Source: Methylomonas sp. EFPC3
GTDB lineage: Bacteria; Pseudomonadota; Gammaproteobacteria; Methylococcales; Methylomonadaceae
Assembly (NCBI RefSeq): GCF_029643245.1
Contig: NZ_CP116398.1
Location: 124,001 to 188,000 of the forward strand
Direction of reading: 5' to 3'
Length of the DNA stretch: 64,000 nt
Part shown: positions 9,335 to 19,443 of the stretch, piece by piece
How positions within the stretch are numbered: the stretch's first letter is position 1
Layout of the letters: each line of letters begins with the position of its first letter
Made by a program: the position numbers and the translations under genes
The notes under the pieces: generated by a model
Seen by the model: only the letters and a program-made list of their open reading frames with translations
The model's database searches: none
Told to the model about the DNA's origin: nothing

Positions 9335-9456
9335 CGTACTAAAGCCGTCTTCGCGGCAAAATGCGGAGACGGCAGCTTAGGGTGGTGGACCGGCCGCAGT
9401 TGTCGCCCGCGGCCGAAGCGGTGGAAGTGAAAAGGATTGCGGGTTTACTCGGCAGC

Positions 9457-10713
9457 TTACGCCAGAATTTGAGCCAAAAAGCCGACGATATGTTGCCAAT
9501 GGTCCCGCAAAGCCGGTTCGTCGTAATTTTCGATACGGCCGTCGAGATCAAGGACGATGACATCGCCGCGCGCCATGAACACTGCCGCCAAATCCTCTAC
9601 CGGGCCAGCCGCCAACGTGCGGGTCATGGCTTCGCACGGGCCGAAGCGGGTCGGCGCCTGGAACGGCATAATATTGATTTCGGTGCCGAGTAAGCCTGGG
9701 GGATAACCCGCTTGTTCCAGGTCGAACTCCAAATGCTCGAAACGATAGCGCTGGTGCGGCCGGTGTCGGGCCAAGTCTTGGCGCAATTTTGATCCGATCT
9801 CGGCCAACGGCCGATCCCAGTCGTGCACAAACGGCAATGGCATCACGTTCATCGCCGTACAAGGCGTGCGAGCCGCCGCTCCGGACGCGCGCAGCATCGT
9901 AGTCAGGCCGAGGACCGCGTCGTCGCCGTGCCCAAATTGGGCCAGATAACCGGCAAATCCGGCAATCAACAATTCCGGCCAGCTCAAATCCAACTCCACG
10001 GCTCGGGTCTTGAGACGGGTGACCACCGTATCCGGCAGTACGCCGCCGACTCGGCGGCCGCGGCCGATGCCGCGTATCGGGTTTCGACACAGCGATTTGG
10101 GCGCCAATCCCACCAATGTGTCCAGCCAATACTGCCGGTCGGCTTCCCGTGCCGCAGAATTCTGATAGGCGAGGTCTGCGTCGACTACCGCCGCCAGATT
10201 GCCGAATTCGGCACTAACCGGACCGTTGCCGGCGACCAGTTCCGCGTAGCGGGCCGCGGTCCGGCGGGCGATCAATTGAAAACCGTAGCCGTCCAACAAT
10301 AGATGATGGGCTCGATGCAGCCAGACGTAGCGCTCCGCCGCCCGCCGGTAGAGCCGGTGTTCGTAGAGAAAACCGTCTTCCGAGGCGAAGGCTTGGCGGG
10401 ATTGGCGCGACAGTTCGGCCAGGAACTCGGTTTCGTCCAGATCTTCCGCCGCGACCAGCAGCGGAATCGGTACCGGGGCGATGATGGGCAATTGCCGCGG
10501 ACCGTCGTCGGTGTCGATCAAACGGAACCGCAGCGAATCGGCTTCGGCCAACGTCGCATGCAGCGCTTCCATGAACAGCGTGGGTTCCAGCGGGCCGCGC
10601 AATTCGGTGTATTCGGCGGCATAAAACACGTCGGCATTGCCGGCGAGGTGCTGGCCCAGCAATACGCCGGCTTGGGCCTGGGTCAATGCCAATGGGGGGC
10701 TGTCGGGTATCAT
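9457..10713 (-). CDS. Free-standing NRPS condensation domain (VibH-like amide synthase or EntF remnant)
   Basis: A 418-residue protein consisting only of a condensation domain. Seen: N-terminal LTQAQAGVLLGQHLAG and the catalytic HHxxxDG motif as HHLLLDG (His136, His137, Asp141), followed by GYGF; the segment resembles the condensation domain of EntF. No adenylation, carrier or thioesterase domain follows: after the stop there are only about 120 bases before the acyltransferase gene. The start overlaps the entB stop by 4 bases (ATGA). VibH in vibriobactin synthesis has this single-domain layout and joins 2,3-dihydroxybenzoyl from the carrier protein to a polyamine. By analogy this protein would couple DHB to a soluble amine. 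A truncated EntF is the alternative. Confidence 0.78.
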   Translation of the reverse strand: MIPDSPPLALTQAQAGVLLGQHLAGNADVFYAAEYTELRGPLEPTLFMEALHATLAEADSLRFRLIDTDDGPRQLPIIAPVPIPLLVAAEDLDETEFLAELSRQSRQAFASEDGFLYEHRLYRRAAERYVWLHRAHHLLLDGYGFQLIARRTAARYAELVAGNGPVSAEFGNLAAVVDADLAYQNSAAREADRQYWLDTLVGLAPKSLCRNPIRGIGRGRRVGGVLPDTVVTRLKTRAVELDLSWPELLIAGFAGYLAQFGHGDDAVLGLTTMLRASGAAARTPCTAMNVMPLPFVHDWDRPLAEIGSKLRQDLARHRPHQRYRFEHLEFDLEQAGYPPGLLGTEINIMPFQAPTRFGPCEAMTRTLAAGPVEDLAAVFMARGDVIVLDLDGRIENYDEPALRDHWQHIVGFLAQILA

Positions 10714-11588
10714 GAGCCGGCCGCTGCAATGGCCGAGCCACCCTGCCATAAACCGTGCCAGGCCGCCAGCGTCGGCGTCGGCGCCAGATCGCCGAAATCG
10801 GCTTGAAGTCCGCGTTGCCGCCAACCTTGCAGCAAGGTCATCAAAGCAATCGAATCCAGGCCCATCAACAACAGGTCGTCGTGATCGCCGAGCCGGTGGG
10901 GTTCGATTGCAATCGCCGCCGCCACCTCGTGGCGCAAGGCTTGCAGACTCGGATACGGTGAAGTCAATGCCGTCACGATGTCCTGGCTGCTGCAGACGCT
11001 GGCACAACGGCCGGCGGCATAGCGCAATGCGATACCGTGCTCCTCCCTGGAAAAGTCGGCCAGGGCGTCGCCGGCCAGAAACGGCTGAATATCCAGCATG
11101 AAGGCTTCCGCCGCCGTCATCAGACAACCGATGTGGGCATATATGCCGCAGATTACCAGTTGGTCCCGCGCCATGGCGCGCAGACGCTGTTCCAGATCGC
11201 TGCGCTTGAAGGCACTATAGCGCGATTTCGGCAGGACCTCGTCGCCCGCTTCGGGGACAATCGCATCGGCTATGCGCTCCAATGCCGCTTGCGCGGGCAG
11301 CCCAGGGCCCCAAAAATCGGTGAGAAGCGCGCGGTCGGCCGCCGATTGGCCGCCGCGCTGCGCGGTGTACAGGATCGGAACGCCATGGCTGCGGCAGGCG
11401 GCGATCAGCCGGATGCAGTTTTCCATAAGGGTAGGGATCGGCGCTAGGGACGGATCGTAGAAGTCGAGAAAGTACTGCTGCATATCGTGTACCAGCAGGA
11501 CTGCTCGGCTTGGGTCCAAGTGCCATTGCACTTTGGCGGCAGGCAGTTCGGTCGGCATTTCGTAACTTGGGATATTGGGTATGCTCAT
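10710..11588 (-). CDS. entB: Isochorismatase with aryl carrier domain (EntB/VibB type)
   Basis: A 292-residue two-domain protein. The N-terminal isochorismatase (about residues 1-205, with [14 protein letters not shown] and the [15 protein letters not shown] segment) hydrolyses isochorismate to 2,3-dihydro-2,3-dihydroxybenzoate and pyruvate. The C-terminal aryl carrier domain (about 215-285) has the phosphopantetheine serine in [11 protein letters not shown]. It carries the DHB thioester made by EntE and presents it to the condensation domain encoded next. ATGA overlaps on both sides tie it to entE and to the condensation gene. No phosphopantetheinyl transferase gene is in the window, so activation of the serine must depend on one elsewhere. 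Confidence 0.93.
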   Translation of the reverse strand: MSIPNIPSYEMPTELPAAKVQWHLDPSRAVLLVHDMQQYFLDFYDPSLAPIPTLMENCIRLIAACRSHGVPILYTAQRGGQSAADRALLTDFWGPGLPAQAALERIADAIVPEAGDEVLPKSRYSAFKRSDLEQRLRAMARDQLVICGIYAHIGCLMTAAEAFMLDIQPFLAGDALADFSREEHGIALRYAAGRCASVCSSQDIVTALTSPYPSLQALRHEVAAAIAIEPHRLGDHDDLLLMGLDSIALMTLLQGWRQRGLQADFGDLAPTPTLAAWHGLWQGGSAIAAAGS

Positions 11589-13222
11589 ATCGGGCTCCGG
11601 GTCTGTTTGATGGCGAGTTCCCGCAGTTGCGGTTTGGCGATTTTGCCGGGCGCCGTCAGCGGAAATCGGTCGAGAAATTCGATGCGGTCCGGGATTTTGT
11701 GGTTGGCGACTCCGCAGCGGTCGCGCAAATGCAGTTTCAGCGTTAGCGCGAGTTGACTCAGATCCTCGGTCGCGTTAGCGTCGGCCAATTCGATGAAGGC
11801 GCAACTGCGCTCGCCGAGCCGGGCATCGGGTACCGCCACCAGCGCAGCATTGCGCACCCTGGGATGGCTGAGCAGATAGCTTTCGATTTCCGCGGCGGCG
11901 ATTTTTTCGCCGCCGCGGTTGATCTGATCCTTGGCGCGGCCCATGACCTGCAGATTCCCGTCCGGCCGGCGTCGCACCAAGTCGCCGGTTCGGAAAAAGC
12001 CGTCGGCGCTGAATGCGGTGCGGTTGTATGCCTCGGCGCGCCAATAGCCGCGAATGGTGTAAGGGCCGCGGGTCAGCAGGTGTCCGGTGGCGCCTTCCGC
12101 CACGTCCCGGTCGGCATCGTCGACGATGCGGATTTCGTCGTCCGGCGAGATCGGCCGGCCCTGGCTCTCCAGCACGACCGACGCCGGATCGGTCAGCCGG
12201 GTGTAATTGACCAGGCCCTCGGCCATGCCGAATACCTGTTGCAACCGGCACCCGAATACCGGTTCGACTCTGGCTGCCAGTTCGGGGGCCAGGCTGGCGC
12301 CGCCGACCTGCACCAGACGCAGGCTGATCAGGACTGGGCGGGTGCGTTCGACATAGTCCAGCCAGGCCAGCAGCAAAGACGGTACCAAGGCCACGTGGCT
12401 GACTGCCTCGGCGGCGATGGCGGCGCAAGCGGCTTCCGGCTCCGGCCGGCGCAGCAGGACGATACGGCCGCCGCTCTGCAAAGTGCCCAAGGTGCCGGGC
12501 GAGCTCAACGGGAAATTGTGGGCTACCGGCAATGCGGCCAGATAAACCGTATCGGCAGTAAAGTCGCAGATTTCGACGCTGGCGCGCACGCTATAGAGAT
12601 AATCGTCGTGGGTGCGCGGAATCAGTTTCGGGGTGCCGGTACTGCCCCCGGACAGTTGCAGCAGGGCAATGTCGCCGGCTACCGGTGCCGCCAGCGTTCG
12701 CGGCTCGGCGTCCAGCGCGTCCAGCGGTGTGAATTCTGCGGCTGCGCCCACGACGATGACTTGGCGCAAGCTGGGCGCCACAGCCAAGATTTCCCGCGCC
12801 AGGACCCGGTAATCGAAACCGTCGTGGCGGTCCGGAATCACATAGGCGACGGCGTCCGCGTCCCGGCAAAATGCGCCGATTTCGGCGCGGCGGTGGCCGG
12901 GCAATGCCATCACCGGAATCAGGCCCATCCGGAAACAGGCGAAGCAGACCGTGAAAAACTCGGCGATATTGGGTAGTTGCACCACCAGGCGTTCTCCGGC
13001 GCGCAGACCTGATTGGACAAAGCCGGCGGCCAGTCTGTCCGCTGCTTCGTCTAAGTCGCGATAGGACCAGCGGCGGCTGCCGCAGGCCAGCGCGGTGCGG
13101 TCGCCGTGGCGCTGTGCCAGCTCCCGCAGGAAGGCCCCCAAGGTCTGGCCGCGCCACCAGCCGCGCGCGCGGTAGCGGGCGGCGAGCCGGTCCGGCCAAG
13201 GCACGAAGTCGGCGTCGGTCAT
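11585..13222 (-). CDS. entE: 2,3-dihydroxybenzoate-AMP ligase
   Basis: A 545-residue adenylating enzyme that activates 2,3-dihydroxybenzoate with ATP and loads it on the EntB carrier. Seen: the phosphate-binding loop [37 protein letters not shown], the [15 protein letters not shown] segment characteristic of the EntE/DhbE group, [10 protein letters not shown], and the C-terminal catalytic lysine region ending [15 protein letters not shown]. Length equals the family norm. It overlaps entC and entB by 4 bases at each end, so the biosynthetic genes are translationally coupled. Confidence 0.95.
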   Translation of the reverse strand: MTDADFVPWPDRLAARYRARGWWRGQTLGAFLRELAQRHGDRTALACGSRRWSYRDLDEAADRLAAGFVQSGLRAGERLVVQLPNIAEFFTVCFACFRMGLIPVMALPGHRRAEIGAFCRDADAVAYVIPDRHDGFDYRVLAREILAVAPSLRQVIVVGAAAEFTPLDALDAEPRTLAAPVAGDIALLQLSGGSTGTPKLIPRTHDDYLYSVRASVEICDFTADTVYLAALPVAHNFPLSSPGTLGTLQSGGRIVLLRRPEPEAACAAIAAEAVSHVALVPSLLLAWLDYVERTRPVLISLRLVQVGGASLAPELAARVEPVFGCRLQQVFGMAEGLVNYTRLTDPASVVLESQGRPISPDDEIRIVDDADRDVAEGATGHLLTRGPYTIRGYWRAEAYNRTAFSADGFFRTGDLVRRRPDGNLQVMGRAKDQINRGGEKIAAAEIESYLLSHPRVRNAALVAVPDARLGERSCAFIELADANATEDLSQLALTLKLHLRDRCGVANHKIPDRIEFLDRFPLTAPGKIAKPQLRELAIKQTRSPI

Positions 13223-14439
13223 GGTCGGCTCCCGTGCAAAGCGTCGAGCAGAGTCCGAAATTTTGCCGAGGTTTCGTCGACTTCCTGCCAGGGTTGCGAA
13301 TCAGGAACGATGCCGGCACCGGCGTAGAGATTGGCGCGGTTGGCTTCGATTTCCGCGCAGCGGATCGTTACCGCCCATTCGCCGTCGCCGTTGGCGGCGC
13401 ACCAACCCACCAAGCCGGTAAACAGGCCGCGGTCGAAACATTCCAAACGGGCTATCGCCTGGCGGGCCAGCTCGCGCGGCTCGCCGCAAACGGCCGGTGT
13501 CGGGTGCAAGGCACGCGCCAGGGTCAATGAACTCGATTCGCGGTCGCGCAGTACCCCGCGAATCCGCGTCGAAAGGTGCCAAACCCGGGCGGTTGCAATC
13601 AATTCCGGTATCGGCGGTACTTCGAGAGCGGAGCAAAAAGGACCGAGAGCGTCGGCGACCGCTTCGACTACCAGCGCATGCTCGTGACGATCCTTGGCCG
13701 AGTGCAACAGTCTGCGGGAGTGGCTCAGATCCTCGCCGGGATCGCGACTGCGCGGTGCGGTACCGGCAATCGGATTAGCCTCCAGATTGATGCCGCGGCG
13801 CCGCAGCAATAATTCCGGACTGGCGCCGATCAGGCGGCGGATGCTGCGGGTCTCCGACTGCAGATTCAGCGCGAAGGTGTAACCGGATAGGTTATTGGCG
13901 GCCAGGTTGCGCAACAGCCGGGCTTGGTCGATGTCGTGTTCGCCGACGACTTCCAGCATCCGCGACAGGACCACTTTTTTGAGTCCGGATTGCCGCATCA
14001 TGCCGAGAGCTTGTGCCACCCCTTGTGCGTAGCGTTCCCGGGACGGCCGTTCTTGGGTCGCCGCACCGCCGACTGCCGGCCCCGCAGGTGGCGCGCCACG
14101 CCGCTCCAGGCGTCCGGCCAGCTCCAGACGTTCCGGAATGAACAACACTGCCGGCGCATCCGCTGCAAACGGCAGCGCGCCGACGGCAATGCTTGAGGCG
14201 TCGCCGTGCTCGCGGTTGAGGGCAAACAGGCGTTGCAAGGCGTCCTCCATGGATTGATCGGCGCCGGTATGCAACTGATCGCGGACGCCGATGCCGTGTA
14301 GTGTCAGTTCCGGCGTGGCCATAAAAAAACTGGAAGCGGTGCCGAAGCGGCTTAGCAGAGTGCCGGCGTCCGGTGTTACGCCAGCCTCGGTCAGCGCGGC
14401 ATTGGAACTTGGAGTGGCGTGCTGGGTGTCGGTAAACAT
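13219..14439 (-). CDS. entC: Isochorismate synthase
   Basis: Converts chorismate to isochorismate, the first step of 2,3-dihydroxybenzoate synthesis. About 406 residues. Seen: [56 protein letters not shown] and [18 protein letters not shown], which are the conserved blocks of chorismate-utilising enzymes of the EntC/DhbC kind. The ATG at 14439 lies 5 bases after the receptor stop. A TTG at 14448 would overlap that stop and is possible. The gene sits between the TonB receptor and entE in one minus-strand operon. Confidence 0.94.
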   Translation of the reverse strand: MFTDTQHATPSSNAALTEAGVTPDAGTLLSRFGTASSFFMATPELTLHGIGVRDQLHTGADQSMEDALQRLFALNREHGDASSIAVGALPFAADAPAVLFIPERLELAGRLERRGAPPAGPAVGGAATQERPSRERYAQGVAQALGMMRQSGLKKVVLSRMLEVVGEHDIDQARLLRNLAANNLSGYTFALNLQSETRSIRRLIGASPELLLRRRGINLEANPIAGTAPRSRDPGEDLSHSRRLLHSAKDRHEHALVVEAVADALGPFCSALEVPPIPELIATARVWHLSTRIRGVLRDRESSSLTLARALHPTPAVCGEPRELARQAIARLECFDRGLFTGLVGWCAANGDGEWAVTIRCAEIEANRANLYAGAGIVPDSQPWQEVDETSAKFRTLLDALHGSRP

Positions 14440-14444
14440 GGCGG

Positions 14445-16418
14445 TCAAAACTCCAGTCGGGCGGAAATGACGGCGCTACGGCCGGGGTTTTGTAGCGGGG
14501 TGATAAAGCCGACCGCACTGCCGGCGGTGTAGCGGTCTACGTATTCCTCATCGGTCAGGTTGTTGGCCTCGGCACGCAGCGTCAGACCCCGGTAAAACCG
14601 GGGTTGCCATTGGGCGAATAGGTTATAGACGTGGTAACCCTCCAAATCTCGGTTGCCTGACTCCGGTGCGTAGCGGTATTTCAAGGCGATTTCCGAGCTG
14701 ACACCGGCTTTTACCCCTAATTCGGGCCAAGCATAGGCGGCGTGCAATTTGATAATTTCGCCGACCGGGGAACCCAGATAGAAGGCTAAGGTACCTAGCT
14801 GCGAATCATCGTAAGTGACCTCGGTGTTGGTGTAATGGGCGCCGAAATCAGCATCCGCCAGTTGGTAAGCGGCACCGAGGTTAAAGCCTTCGGTTTTCAC
14901 CGCCTGGCCGTTGATGCGCGTGAAACTGTCTTCGCCTTCGAGATAGGCTGGCGTATTTTGGATGCGGGTTGAAAACACTTCGCCGTCCAACTTAATCCCG
15001 GCAACGACGTAACTCACTCCGGCTTTGGCATTGGTGGCGCGTTGCGCGGCAACGCCGGCGGAATAGTTTGCGTAGGGCATCGTGTGAAATATCGCCGCTT
15101 CCGCGAGCTGGATGCCGCCGAAGACATAGGAATAACTGCCGCTCAAGGTCAGATCGGGCAGCGGAGTGATGCCGAGCGCGACATTGGGGCTGGCGCCGGT
15201 ACTTTCAAAGTGTTTGTGGTCGACCGAATCGAATTCCTGCGAATCGATACGCAGACCGCCGGATAGTTTCAGCCAGTCCAGCGGCTGGCTGCGCAGTTGG
15301 GCAAATCCGCCCAGATTGCGGGCGGTTTCGGTAAACATAGCGTCCCGGAAGTTATCGGTCTGAGCGTGGTCGTTGTAAAAATCCATGCCGGCGGTGATTT
15401 CGCCGAGCGGGGTAGCGAATCGATTTTGGGCGGTGGCGCCGAAGCTCTCGATGGCAGAGTCGAAATATCCGGGCCGGAATCCGCCGTTGGCGTTGGGACG
15501 CGACAGGGCGGTATCGTTGTAATAGAACCGGATTTCCGGATCGTAAAATTTACCGGGTTGACGGTTGCTGTATTTGAAGTTGGCGGTACTGCGTTTGAAG
15601 ATGTTTTCGGACAATAAGGTACGTCCGCGCACGGCGGCAAAATTGGCCCGGAACGGTCGAATCTCGTCGTCGGCCAGATGTTGGGCCGACGCTTCGAAGC
15701 GGTGGCCGCCAGCCGCCGTATAAGCGACTTTACCCAAGGCGCTGAGCAGATTGGTGCCGGTGCCTGGCACCGGGTCGCCATTGCCGGCGTCGTAATTGCC
15801 GCCTTCGGCATGGGAGGCATAACCCAAGGCTTCGACGCCTTGGCTGCGCCCGTAGGCCGCGCCGGATTTGGTAAAGGTATCCAAATTACTGGCGAAGCCG
15901 CCGCAAAGAAATGCGCCGTAATCTCTGCCGGGGGTCAACAGGTCGTCGACGTCCTTGGTCTCGTACCGCAGCGAACCGCCTAGCGCCGCCGGACCGGCGT
16001 CGGCCGCGGAGACACCGGCGTCTACAGTCACGGCCTTTAACATGCCGGGATCGAGCAGCAGGTTGGCGTTGTGGTGCCAAAGATTATTCGATTGTCTGGC
16101 ACCGTCTATCTGCACGTTGAGGTTGGTTTCCTCGATCCCGTTAACGTAAACCTTTTGCGCGCTTTGGGTGGGGCCGCCGACGCCGACCGAAATGTTTTTC
16201 TCGAACACGTCTTTGATCGATGTCGACGGTGTGTCCTCGACCTGCTCGGTCGCCGGCTTCGATTTGGCTCGCTTCTCCGTGACTTTGACGGTTTCCATCA
16301 CTATTGATCGATCGGAGTCAGCTTCGGCTGCGTTCGCCTGCGGCTGGTGCGCCGCAATCAATGCAAGTGCGGTTAACTGGAGGGGATTTCTAGCGCAAAA
16401 AAATGGGTGAGTTTTCAT
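14445..16418 (-). CDS. TonB-dependent outer-membrane siderophore receptor
   Basis: A 657-residue gated beta-barrel. Seen: an N-terminal signal sequence, a TonB-box-like region (METVKVTEKRA), a plug domain (about residues 60-175, with KVYVNGIEETNLNVQIDG and a GSLRYETKDVDD end), then a long barrel region with alternating aromatic strands and a terminal Phe (ISARLEF). It should import the ferric form of the catecholate made by the downstream genes. Some features of the plug recall heme receptors, so substrate is inferred from context. It is the first gene of the entCEB operon, and a Fur-like box lies 14 bases upstream of its ATG. Confidence 0.9.
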   Translation of the reverse strand: MKTHPFFCARNPLQLTALALIAAHQPQANAAEADSDRSIVMETVKVTEKRAKSKPATEQVEDTPSTSIKDVFEKNISVGVGGPTQSAQKVYVNGIEETNLNVQIDGARQSNNLWHHNANLLLDPGMLKAVTVDAGVSAADAGPAALGGSLRYETKDVDDLLTPGRDYGAFLCGGFASNLDTFTKSGAAYGRSQGVEALGYASHAEGGNYDAGNGDPVPGTGTNLLSALGKVAYTAAGGHRFEASAQHLADDEIRPFRANFAAVRGRTLLSENIFKRSTANFKYSNRQPGKFYDPEIRFYYNDTALSRPNANGGFRPGYFDSAIESFGATAQNRFATPLGEITAGMDFYNDHAQTDNFRDAMFTETARNLGGFAQLRSQPLDWLKLSGGLRIDSQEFDSVDHKHFESTGASPNVALGITPLPDLTLSGSYSYVFGGIQLAEAAIFHTMPYANYSAGVAAQRATNAKAGVSYVVAGIKLDGEVFSTRIQNTPAYLEGEDSFTRINGQAVKTEGFNLGAAYQLADADFGAHYTNTEVTYDDSQLGTLAFYLGSPVGEIIKLHAAYAWPELGVKAGVSSEIALKYRYAPESGNRDLEGYHVYNLFAQWQPRFYRGLTLRAEANNLTDEEYVDRYTAGSAVGFITPLQNPGRSAVISARLEF

Positions 16419-16431
16419 GGTTCGCCGTAAA

Positions 16432-16446
16432 TAAGAATGATTTACA
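16432..16446. promoter_or_regulatory. Fur-box-like site between the two siderophore operons
   Basis: The 15-mer TAAGAATGATTTACA matches the 7-1-7 Fur consensus TGATAATGATTATCA at 11 of 15 positions. It lies just upstream of the TonB receptor start and within the divergent region shared with the AraC-type regulator gene, where iron control would be expected. No footprint evidence exists; a matrix scan would be needed. Confidence 0.55.
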
Positions 16447-16570
16447 TTAACGTTTGGTGTTTGCTATTATCCGGTCCAAAGCCGGTTTGCGCGTTTGCGG
16501 CGGAAGCAGATTGCTTTGCGGGCCGCTCAGACGGCGTCTTAGCCTGGATTTACATGGAATTAATCGGAAA

Positions 16571-17581
16571 ATGCCTATGAATCGAACTCAGCCCATTGTT
16601 TCGCCCAAAATCGACTGTTCCGACTTGATCAGACCGGGTGTGGCCGAGCCGGGCGGCGCGGTCGCCGCCGAGGCTACCGGTGGGGCGCCGGTGGTCAGCG
16701 GCCGATTCCGGGAATTGCAATTGCGGCCGGACTTGTCGCTGTATGCGGCCGATGTCAGGGACGAGCTGGATTTGGAAGTCAACGACGTGTTGCAGCCGGG
16801 CTTGTTGTTGGTACTGCCGCTGAACGGCGAGGCCGATGTCTCGTATGGTGGTCGGCGCTTTCAGTTGGGCGGCCGTGGCGGAAGCGGTGGCCGGGAAGGT
16901 TTGATCCTCGGCTTGACGCGGCGGGAACAATTTATTCGGCGATTGCGGCCGGGCGCGCGCAGGCGGGTGGTGAGTCTGGCATTGGGCCAGCGCTGGTTGG
17001 CGGATCACGAAGACGTTTTGGCTGGCCATCCGGGGTTGGCGCGTTTACGCGGCACGCATCTTGCCGTGCAGCAATGGCGCTTGTCGGCGCGGTTGCAGGC
17101 CTTGGCGGGCAGCCTGTTCGAGTTGTTCGGGTCGACCGCACCGCTGATGAATTTATCGTTGGAGAGTCGTTGCCTGGACATCGCCGCGGAGGCTCTGGCC
17201 GCCTTATCCAGCGTAGACACCCGCGAGTCTTCGGGATTGCGGCCGCGCGAGCGGCGGCGCTTGGCCGAATTCCGTGCATTTCTCGATAGCGGCGAAGGCG
17301 ACGGCTGGTCGATGCAGGCGTTGGCCGACCGGATTGGGATGAGTCCCAGTACCTTGCAACGCTATTTTCGGCAATACACCGGTTCCAGCGTATTTGCATA
17401 CCAGCGCCGCCGCTTGCTGGAAGAAGCGCGTCGCGTATTGGAGCGCGACGGGGTCAGCGTCGGCGAAGCAGCACACATCGCCGGCTATACCAATGCCGCG
17501 AATTTTGCCACGGCATTTCGTCGCCAGTTCGGCGTCGCGCCCAGCGAATTACTGTTGCGGAGCCGGCCGGGTTTTGCGTAA
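16571..17581 (+). CDS. AraC-family regulator (PchR-like)
   Basis: A transcriptional regulator of about 336 residues with a PchR-type N-terminal sensor part and a C-terminal double helix-turn-helix. Seen: MQALADRIGMSPSTLQRYFR (first HTH), then VSVGEAAHIAGYTNAANFAT (second HTH) and FRRQFGVAPSELL. Such regulators turn on siderophore uptake and synthesis when the intracellular ferri-siderophore is present. The frame is open upstream to a TTG at 16454, but the ATG at 16571 is preferred; no strong ribosome-binding site is seen for either. It is divergent from the receptor gene across the Fur-like box. Confidence 0.88.
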   Translation: MPMNRTQPIVSPKIDCSDLIRPGVAEPGGAVAAEATGGAPVVSGRFRELQLRPDLSLYAADVRDELDLEVNDVLQPGLLLVLPLNGEADVSYGGRRFQLGGRGGSGGREGLILGLTRREQFIRRLRPGARRRVVSLALGQRWLADHEDVLAGHPGLARLRGTHLAVQQWRLSARLQALAGSLFELFGSTAPLMNLSLESRCLDIAAEALAALSSVDTRESSGLRPRERRRLAEFRAFLDSGEGDGWSMQALADRIGMSPSTLQRYFRQYTGSSVFAYQRRRLLEEARRVLERDGVSVGEAAHIAGYTNAANFATAFRRQFGVAPSELLLRSRPGFA

Positions 17582-17689
17582 CGAGCGGAAGGATTTGCGC
17601 GGCGGTCAATCCGCCGGATGCGCGGCGTGTCGGCCGGTTGCGGCCCGTATAATCCGTGGCCGCACTCCACTCACAACACCAGAAGGCGC

Positions 17690-18505
17690 ATGACCATGTC
17701 CGATTCAGAACATAACCGACATCGCCGCCTTCGGCAACTGACAGTGCGGGAGACCTTCAGTCTGGGCAGGAATCTGCGCCGCATCCGGTTTCAGGCCACG
17801 GAACCGCAAGACTTGGCCGATGCCGGCCCGGGCGCCCACCTCAAGTTGTTGCTGCCGGCTATCGCGGGCGATACGCCGCTCTCGGCTCAATCGGCCAACT
17901 GCGATCCGGCATTTTCCGCCGAAAACAACCCGATAGCGCGGACCTATAGCCTGCGCCGCGCCGATCCGCGCCGGCGCACGCTGGATATCGATTTCGTCAT
18001 TCACGGCGCGGGTCCGGGCTCGCGCTGGGCAAGCCGTGCCGAAATCGGCCACAGCGTCGGTTTGGTCGGCGTCGGCGGACCCCGCTTATTTCGACCGGAG
18101 GCCGAGTTTCATCTGTTGGCCGGCGATTTGTCGGCGTTACCGGCAATCGCCGCGGTACTCGAAGCCTTGCCGGATTCGGCCGTGGGTGCGGCATTGATCG
18201 AGATCGCCGATGTTGCCGACCAATTGAGTTTGCAACATCCGCCCGGACTGACGCCGTATTGGTTGCATTCGCATGCGGCTTCCGGCTTGGCGGCGGCCGT
18301 CGGCCGAACCCAGTGGCCGGCCGGAGCCGATGTGTTTGCCACCGTAGCCGGAGAAAACGACGCGGTGTTGGCCATCAGAGCCCATCTGCTGCGGGAGCGC
18401 GGCTTGCCGTTGTCTGCGATGTATGCCGTGCCGTACTGGCGGCGGGGCCGTAGCGAAGAACAGTACCACGACGAGCGGCATCGCTCGCTGGAGGCGTGCC
18501 GATGA
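17690..18505 (+). CDS. Siderophore-interacting protein (ViuB-like ferric reductase)
   Basis: A cytoplasmic FAD-binding reductase of about 271 residues that releases iron from the imported siderophore. Seen: a flavin-binding barrel with IARTYSLRRADPRRRTLDIDF (the R-x-Y-S/T FAD motif is RTYSLR), VIHGAGPGSRWA, a GVGGP turn, LLAGDLSALPAIAAVLEAL and the C-terminal YWRRGRSEEQYHDER of this family. AGAAGG at 17681 precedes two close ATGs (17690 and 17696). A perfect TATAAT lies at 17648-17653 with a poor -35. Its stop overlaps the next start by 4 bases. Confidence 0.92.
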   Translation: MTMSDSEHNRHRRLRQLTVRETFSLGRNLRRIRFQATEPQDLADAGPGAHLKLLLPAIAGDTPLSAQSANCDPAFSAENNPIARTYSLRRADPRRRTLDIDFVIHGAGPGSRWASRAEIGHSVGLVGVGGPRLFRPEAEFHLLAGDLSALPAIAAVLEALPDSAVGAALIEIADVADQLSLQHPPGLTPYWLHSHAASGLAAAVGRTQWPAGADVFATVAGENDAVLAIRAHLLRERGLPLSAMYAVPYWRRGRSEEQYHDERHRSLEACR

Positions 18506-19443
18506 AAACCGCTGCGGCTGGCGCCTTACTGGCGTTGATTTTGGCGCTCGGGGCTTGCGGGCGGGAACAGCAAACCAGCGCACCGCCGGTAACGGCGCGC
18601 GAAATCGCCGACGCTTACGGCCGCAAGGTGGCAGTGCCCGCGACCGCGCAACGGGTTGTGGTACTGAGCGAATTGGATTTGGATGCGGCGTTGGCGCTCC
18701 AGGTCACTCCGGCGGGAGCCGTCAACGGCCGTGGCAGTGACCGGCCGCCGGCTTATCTGGAAAAATATACCGGTGCGGTAGCCAGCGTCGGCGATTTTGC
18801 CCAACCCTCGCTGGACCGGATTGTCGCGCTGCAACCGGATCTGATCCTGGCCGGCGGCCAAAGCGATCCGGCTATGCTGGAGCAATTGGCGGCGATCGCG
18901 CCGATGGTGGTCAGTTTTTATCCCGGCGAACCCTGGCAAGACAGCCTGCAGCGGATTGCCGTCGCGTTGGGGCGGCCACAAGCCTGCGAGCCGTTGTTGC
19001 AGGCTTACCGGGCGCGGGTCGGCAAGTTGCGCGCGGCGCTGAGCGGGCACCGCGGCGAATCTGTCAGCATCGTTCGCCTGACGCCTAACGGTCCAATGTA
19101 TATGCTCGGCGAAGCTTTTGCCGGACGGGTATTGGCCGATCTCGATTTGACCAGACCGCCGGCCCAACGCCAAGCGGGCGCCGGACATGGACCGCCATTG
19201 AGCCGGGAAATGCTGGCGGATATCGACGGCGATTGGCTATTCATCGGCAACTTTTCGCCCGATCCGCGCGGCGTGGCCGCCTTGCGCGACGAGCCGGCTT
19301 TCGCCGAACTGCGCGCCGTCAAAACAGGTCGGGTGCGCGAGGTCGATGCGGCGTTGTGGACGGTCGTTGGCGGGCCGGTGGCGGCGCAAGCGGTACTGGA
19401 CGATATCGAAGCGGCTTTTGCCGCGCGCGGCAACAGCTTATGA
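18502..19443 (+). CDS. Periplasmic siderophore-binding lipoprotein (FepB/FhuD family)
   Basis: Binds the ferric siderophore in the periplasm and delivers it to the FecCD-type permease. 313 residues. Seen: a lipoprotein signal with lipobox LGAC at residues about 17-20, DAYGRKVAVPATAQRVVVL, then LQPDLILAGGQSD and a C-terminal AVKTGRVREVDAALW, typical of class III binding proteins. It lies in a chain of ATGA overlaps: SIP, binding protein, permease, permease, ATPase-MFS, entA. Confidence 0.91.
   Translation: MKTAAAGALLALILALGACGREQQTSAPPVTAREIADAYGRKVAVPATAQRVVVLSELDLDAALALQVTPAGAVNGRGSDRPPAYLEKYTGAVASVGDFAQPSLDRIVALQPDLILAGGQSDPAMLEQLAAIAPMVVSFYPGEPWQDSLQRIAVALGRPQACEPLLQAYRARVGKLRAALSGHRGESVSIVRLTPNGPMYMLGEAFAGRVLADLDLTRPPAQRQAGAGHGPPLSREMLADIDGDWLFIGNFSPDPRGVAALRDEPAFAELRAVKTGRVREVDAALWTVVGGPVAAQAVLDDIEAAFAARGNSL

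Noticed and set aside
9335..9456. Possible continuation of an EntF-type synthetase after the condensation domain
   Set aside because: Only about 120 bases separate its stop from the convergent acyltransferase gene, and no adenylation or carrier motifs appear in any frame.
11753..12976. 407-codon plus-strand open frame opposite entE
   Set aside because: Antisense of a clear entE; the product is Gln/Arg/Gly-rich and matches no family.
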